Shown: piece by piece, positions 6,260 through 7,479 of the stretch
Numbering within the stretch: the first letter of the stretch is position 1
Layout: every line of letters begins with the position of its first letter
From: Paracoccaceae bacterium
GTDB taxonomy: Bacteria > Pseudomonadota > Alphaproteobacteria > Rhodobacterales > Rhodobacteraceae
Direction: 5' to 3'
Assembly: GCA_002401945.1 (NCBI GenBank)
Contig: NVUP01000012.1
Location: 46,010-53,488 of the forward strand
DNA length: 7,479 nucleotides
Notes under the pieces: generated by a model
Told to the model about the DNA's origin: nothing
The model's database searches: none
What the model saw: the letters and a program-made list of their open reading frames with translations, nothing else
Translations under genes and position numbers: made by a program

Positions 6260-7479
6260 ATGGCTGAAGCAACCTCACGTCGACGCGGCCGCTCAGGTGG
6301 CGGGGCTGCTCGCCGCGCCGAACGAACCACTTTGAAAATCGAAACCGCCAAATATATCGAGCGCAATATCCCCAACTATGAGGTGTTGAGCGAAGAGGCA
6401 TTGGACGTCATCGAAACCAATGCCGAGACCGTACTGGCCGAGATCGGCGTTAATTTCGTCGACAATCCAGGCGCGCTGCAGCTTTGGCGTGACGCGGGGG
6501 CTGCCATTGAGGGCGAACGGGTTCGGATTCCGCGCGGGCTGGCACGCAAACTGATAGCCACTGCCCCATCCGAGTTTACCCAACACGCTCGAGATCCAAG
6601 CAAATCGGTGGTCATAGGCGGTAAGAACCTGGTCTGTGCCCCGGTTTATGGCCCTCCGTTTGTGCGCGATGTCGAAGGTGGTCGACGTTATGCAACAATA
6701 GCGGATTTTGAGAAATTCGTGAAACTCACTTATATGTCCAAGTGGTTGCACCATTCTGGTGGCACCGTTTGCGAGCCAACAGATGTGCCGGTGAACAAGC
6801 GGCACCTGGATATGCTGCTGGCCCATATGACCCTGTCGGACAAACCGTTTATGGGCTCGGTAACCGATCCTAGCCGGGCCCAGGACAGTGTCGAGATGTG
6901 TGAAATCCTGTTTGGCAAAGAGTTTGTGCAAAACAACACGGTGATGACTTCGCTGATCAATATCAACTCGCCAATGACCTTTGACGATGTGATGATGGGC
7001 GCGCTGGAGGTCTATGCCAAGAACAACCAGGCCTGCATTATTTCACCGTTCATTGTGGGTGGTGCAATGGCGCCGGTCTCGGTGGCTGGCACTCTGACCC
7101 AGGTGCTGGCCGAAGTGATGGCGGGCATTGCTTACAGCCAGTTGGTTCGCCCTGGCGCTCCGGTGATTTTTGGCGCTTTTGTCAGCTCGATCGACATGAA
7201 TTCGGGGGCGCCGACTTTTGGCACGCCTGAGGCCTCTCTGGTGACCTATGGTGCAGGACAATTGGCGCGCCGCTTGGGACTGCCGTTCCGGTCAGCGGGG
7301 TCGTTTTGTGGTTCGAAATTGCCAGATGCCCAAGCCGCCTATGAAACGGCCAACAGCCTAAATATGGGTCTGCTGTCTGGAGTGAACTTCATGTTGCATT
7401 CCTGCGGCTGGCTGGAAGGCGGATTGGTGGCCTCGTTTGAAAAGTTTGTGATGGATGCCGACCAACTGGGCGCTTTGCA
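6260..7479 (+). CDS. Trimethylamine methyltransferase (MttB) family protein, pyrrolysine-free, partial at 3' end
   Basis: The frame opens at ATG 6260 and runs uninterrupted for 406 codons off the window edge; full-length relatives are about 500 residues. After an Arg/Gly-rich start (RRRGRSGGGAARRAER, 7-22) come long family-typical stretches: GVNFVDNP (63-70), HHSGGTVCEPTDVPVNKRHLD (from 164), FMGSVTDPSRAQDSVEM (197-213), FGTPEASLVTYGAGQLARR (320-338) and GSFCGSKLPDAQAAYE (347-362). MttB enzymes are TIM-barrel proteins that move a methyl group from a methylamine or betaine to a cognate corrinoid protein. No in-frame TAG occurs, although the stretch covers the region where archaeal MttB has pyrrolysine (residue 334), so this belongs with the non-Pyl homologues. 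One of those, MtgB, is a glycine betaine methyltransferase; the substrate here is unknown. It is divergent from guaA, and no corrinoid protein is in view. Confidence 0.93.
   Translation, partial: MAEATSRRRGRSGGGAARRAERTTLKIETAKYIERNIPNYEVLSEEALDVIETNAETVLAEIGVNFVDNPGALQLWRDAGAAIEGERVRIPRGLARKLIATAPSEFTQHARDPSKSVVIGGKNLVCAPVYGPPFVRDVEGGRRYATIADFEKFVKLTYMSKWLHHSGGTVCEPTDVPVNKRHLDMLLAHMTLSDKPFMGSVTDPSRAQDSVEMCEILFGKEFVQNNTVMTSLININSPMTFDDVMMGALEVYAKNNQACIISPFIVGGAMAPVSVAGTLTQVLAEVMAGIAYSQLVRPGAPVIFGAFVSSIDMNSGAPTFGTPEASLVTYGAGQLARRLGLPFRSAGSFCGSKLPDAQAAYETANSLNMGLLSGVNFMLHSCGWLEGGLVASFEKFVMDADQLGAL

Noticed and set aside
5985..6401. Minus-strand open frame covering the guaA-mttB spacer
   Set aside because: It overlaps the start of guaA and the 5' end of the mttB-like gene, its product resembles no family, and it crosses the palindromic element; not coding.
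6293..6931. Minus-strand open frame of 212 codons opposite the mttB-like gene
   Set aside because: The plus strand encodes a clear MttB-family protein across the whole stretch, so the minus-strand frame is a shadow.

Overview
The window looks like chromosomal DNA of an alphaproteobacterium, most likely a marine Rhodobacteraceae (Roseobacter-group) member. This rests on the moderately high GC coding sequence, a pyrrolysine-free trimethylamine methyltransferase (MttB) homologue with an Arg/Gly-rich N-terminus, a FadL-type porin and an EamA/DMT permease of the type I know from roseobacters, and an intergenic element resembling one I remember from Rhodobacterales genomes. No genus is claimed.

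Layout: everything from 1 to 5988 is on the minus strand. In transcription order (right to left) it holds guaA (GMP synthase, with its own terminator), a two-domain sulfotransferase-like protein, a 10-TM DMT-family permease, a FadL/OmpP1-family outer-membrane protein (with a clear terminator), and the N-terminal part of a P-loop ATPase that leaves the window at base 1. A 271-bp spacer separates guaA from a divergent plus-strand mttB-like gene that leaves the window at 7479. That gene has no stop codon inside the window but is clearly coding.

Functional links: guaA is a housekeeping gene of purine synthesis with no evident link to its neighbours. The sulfotransferase-like gene and the DMT permease lie 72 bp apart on the same strand with no visible terminator between them, so they may be co-transcribed; a substrate link between them is only a guess. 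The FadL-like gene probably has its own promoter, since a 128-bp spacer with repeats precedes it. The mttB homologue has no corrinoid-protein or reductase partner in view, but the sequence downstream is missing.

Start codons were refined using Shine-Dalgarno sites: 1707 rather than 1743 for the porin, 2723 rather than 2771 for the permease, and ATG 4292 rather than TTG 4304 for the sulfotransferase. No RNA genes, CRISPR arrays, insertion sequences or phage genes were seen. I found no convincing new multi-gene system. The items most worth checking are the fused sulfotransferase, the composite intergenic element near 6091-6143, and the uncharacterised P-loop ATPase.
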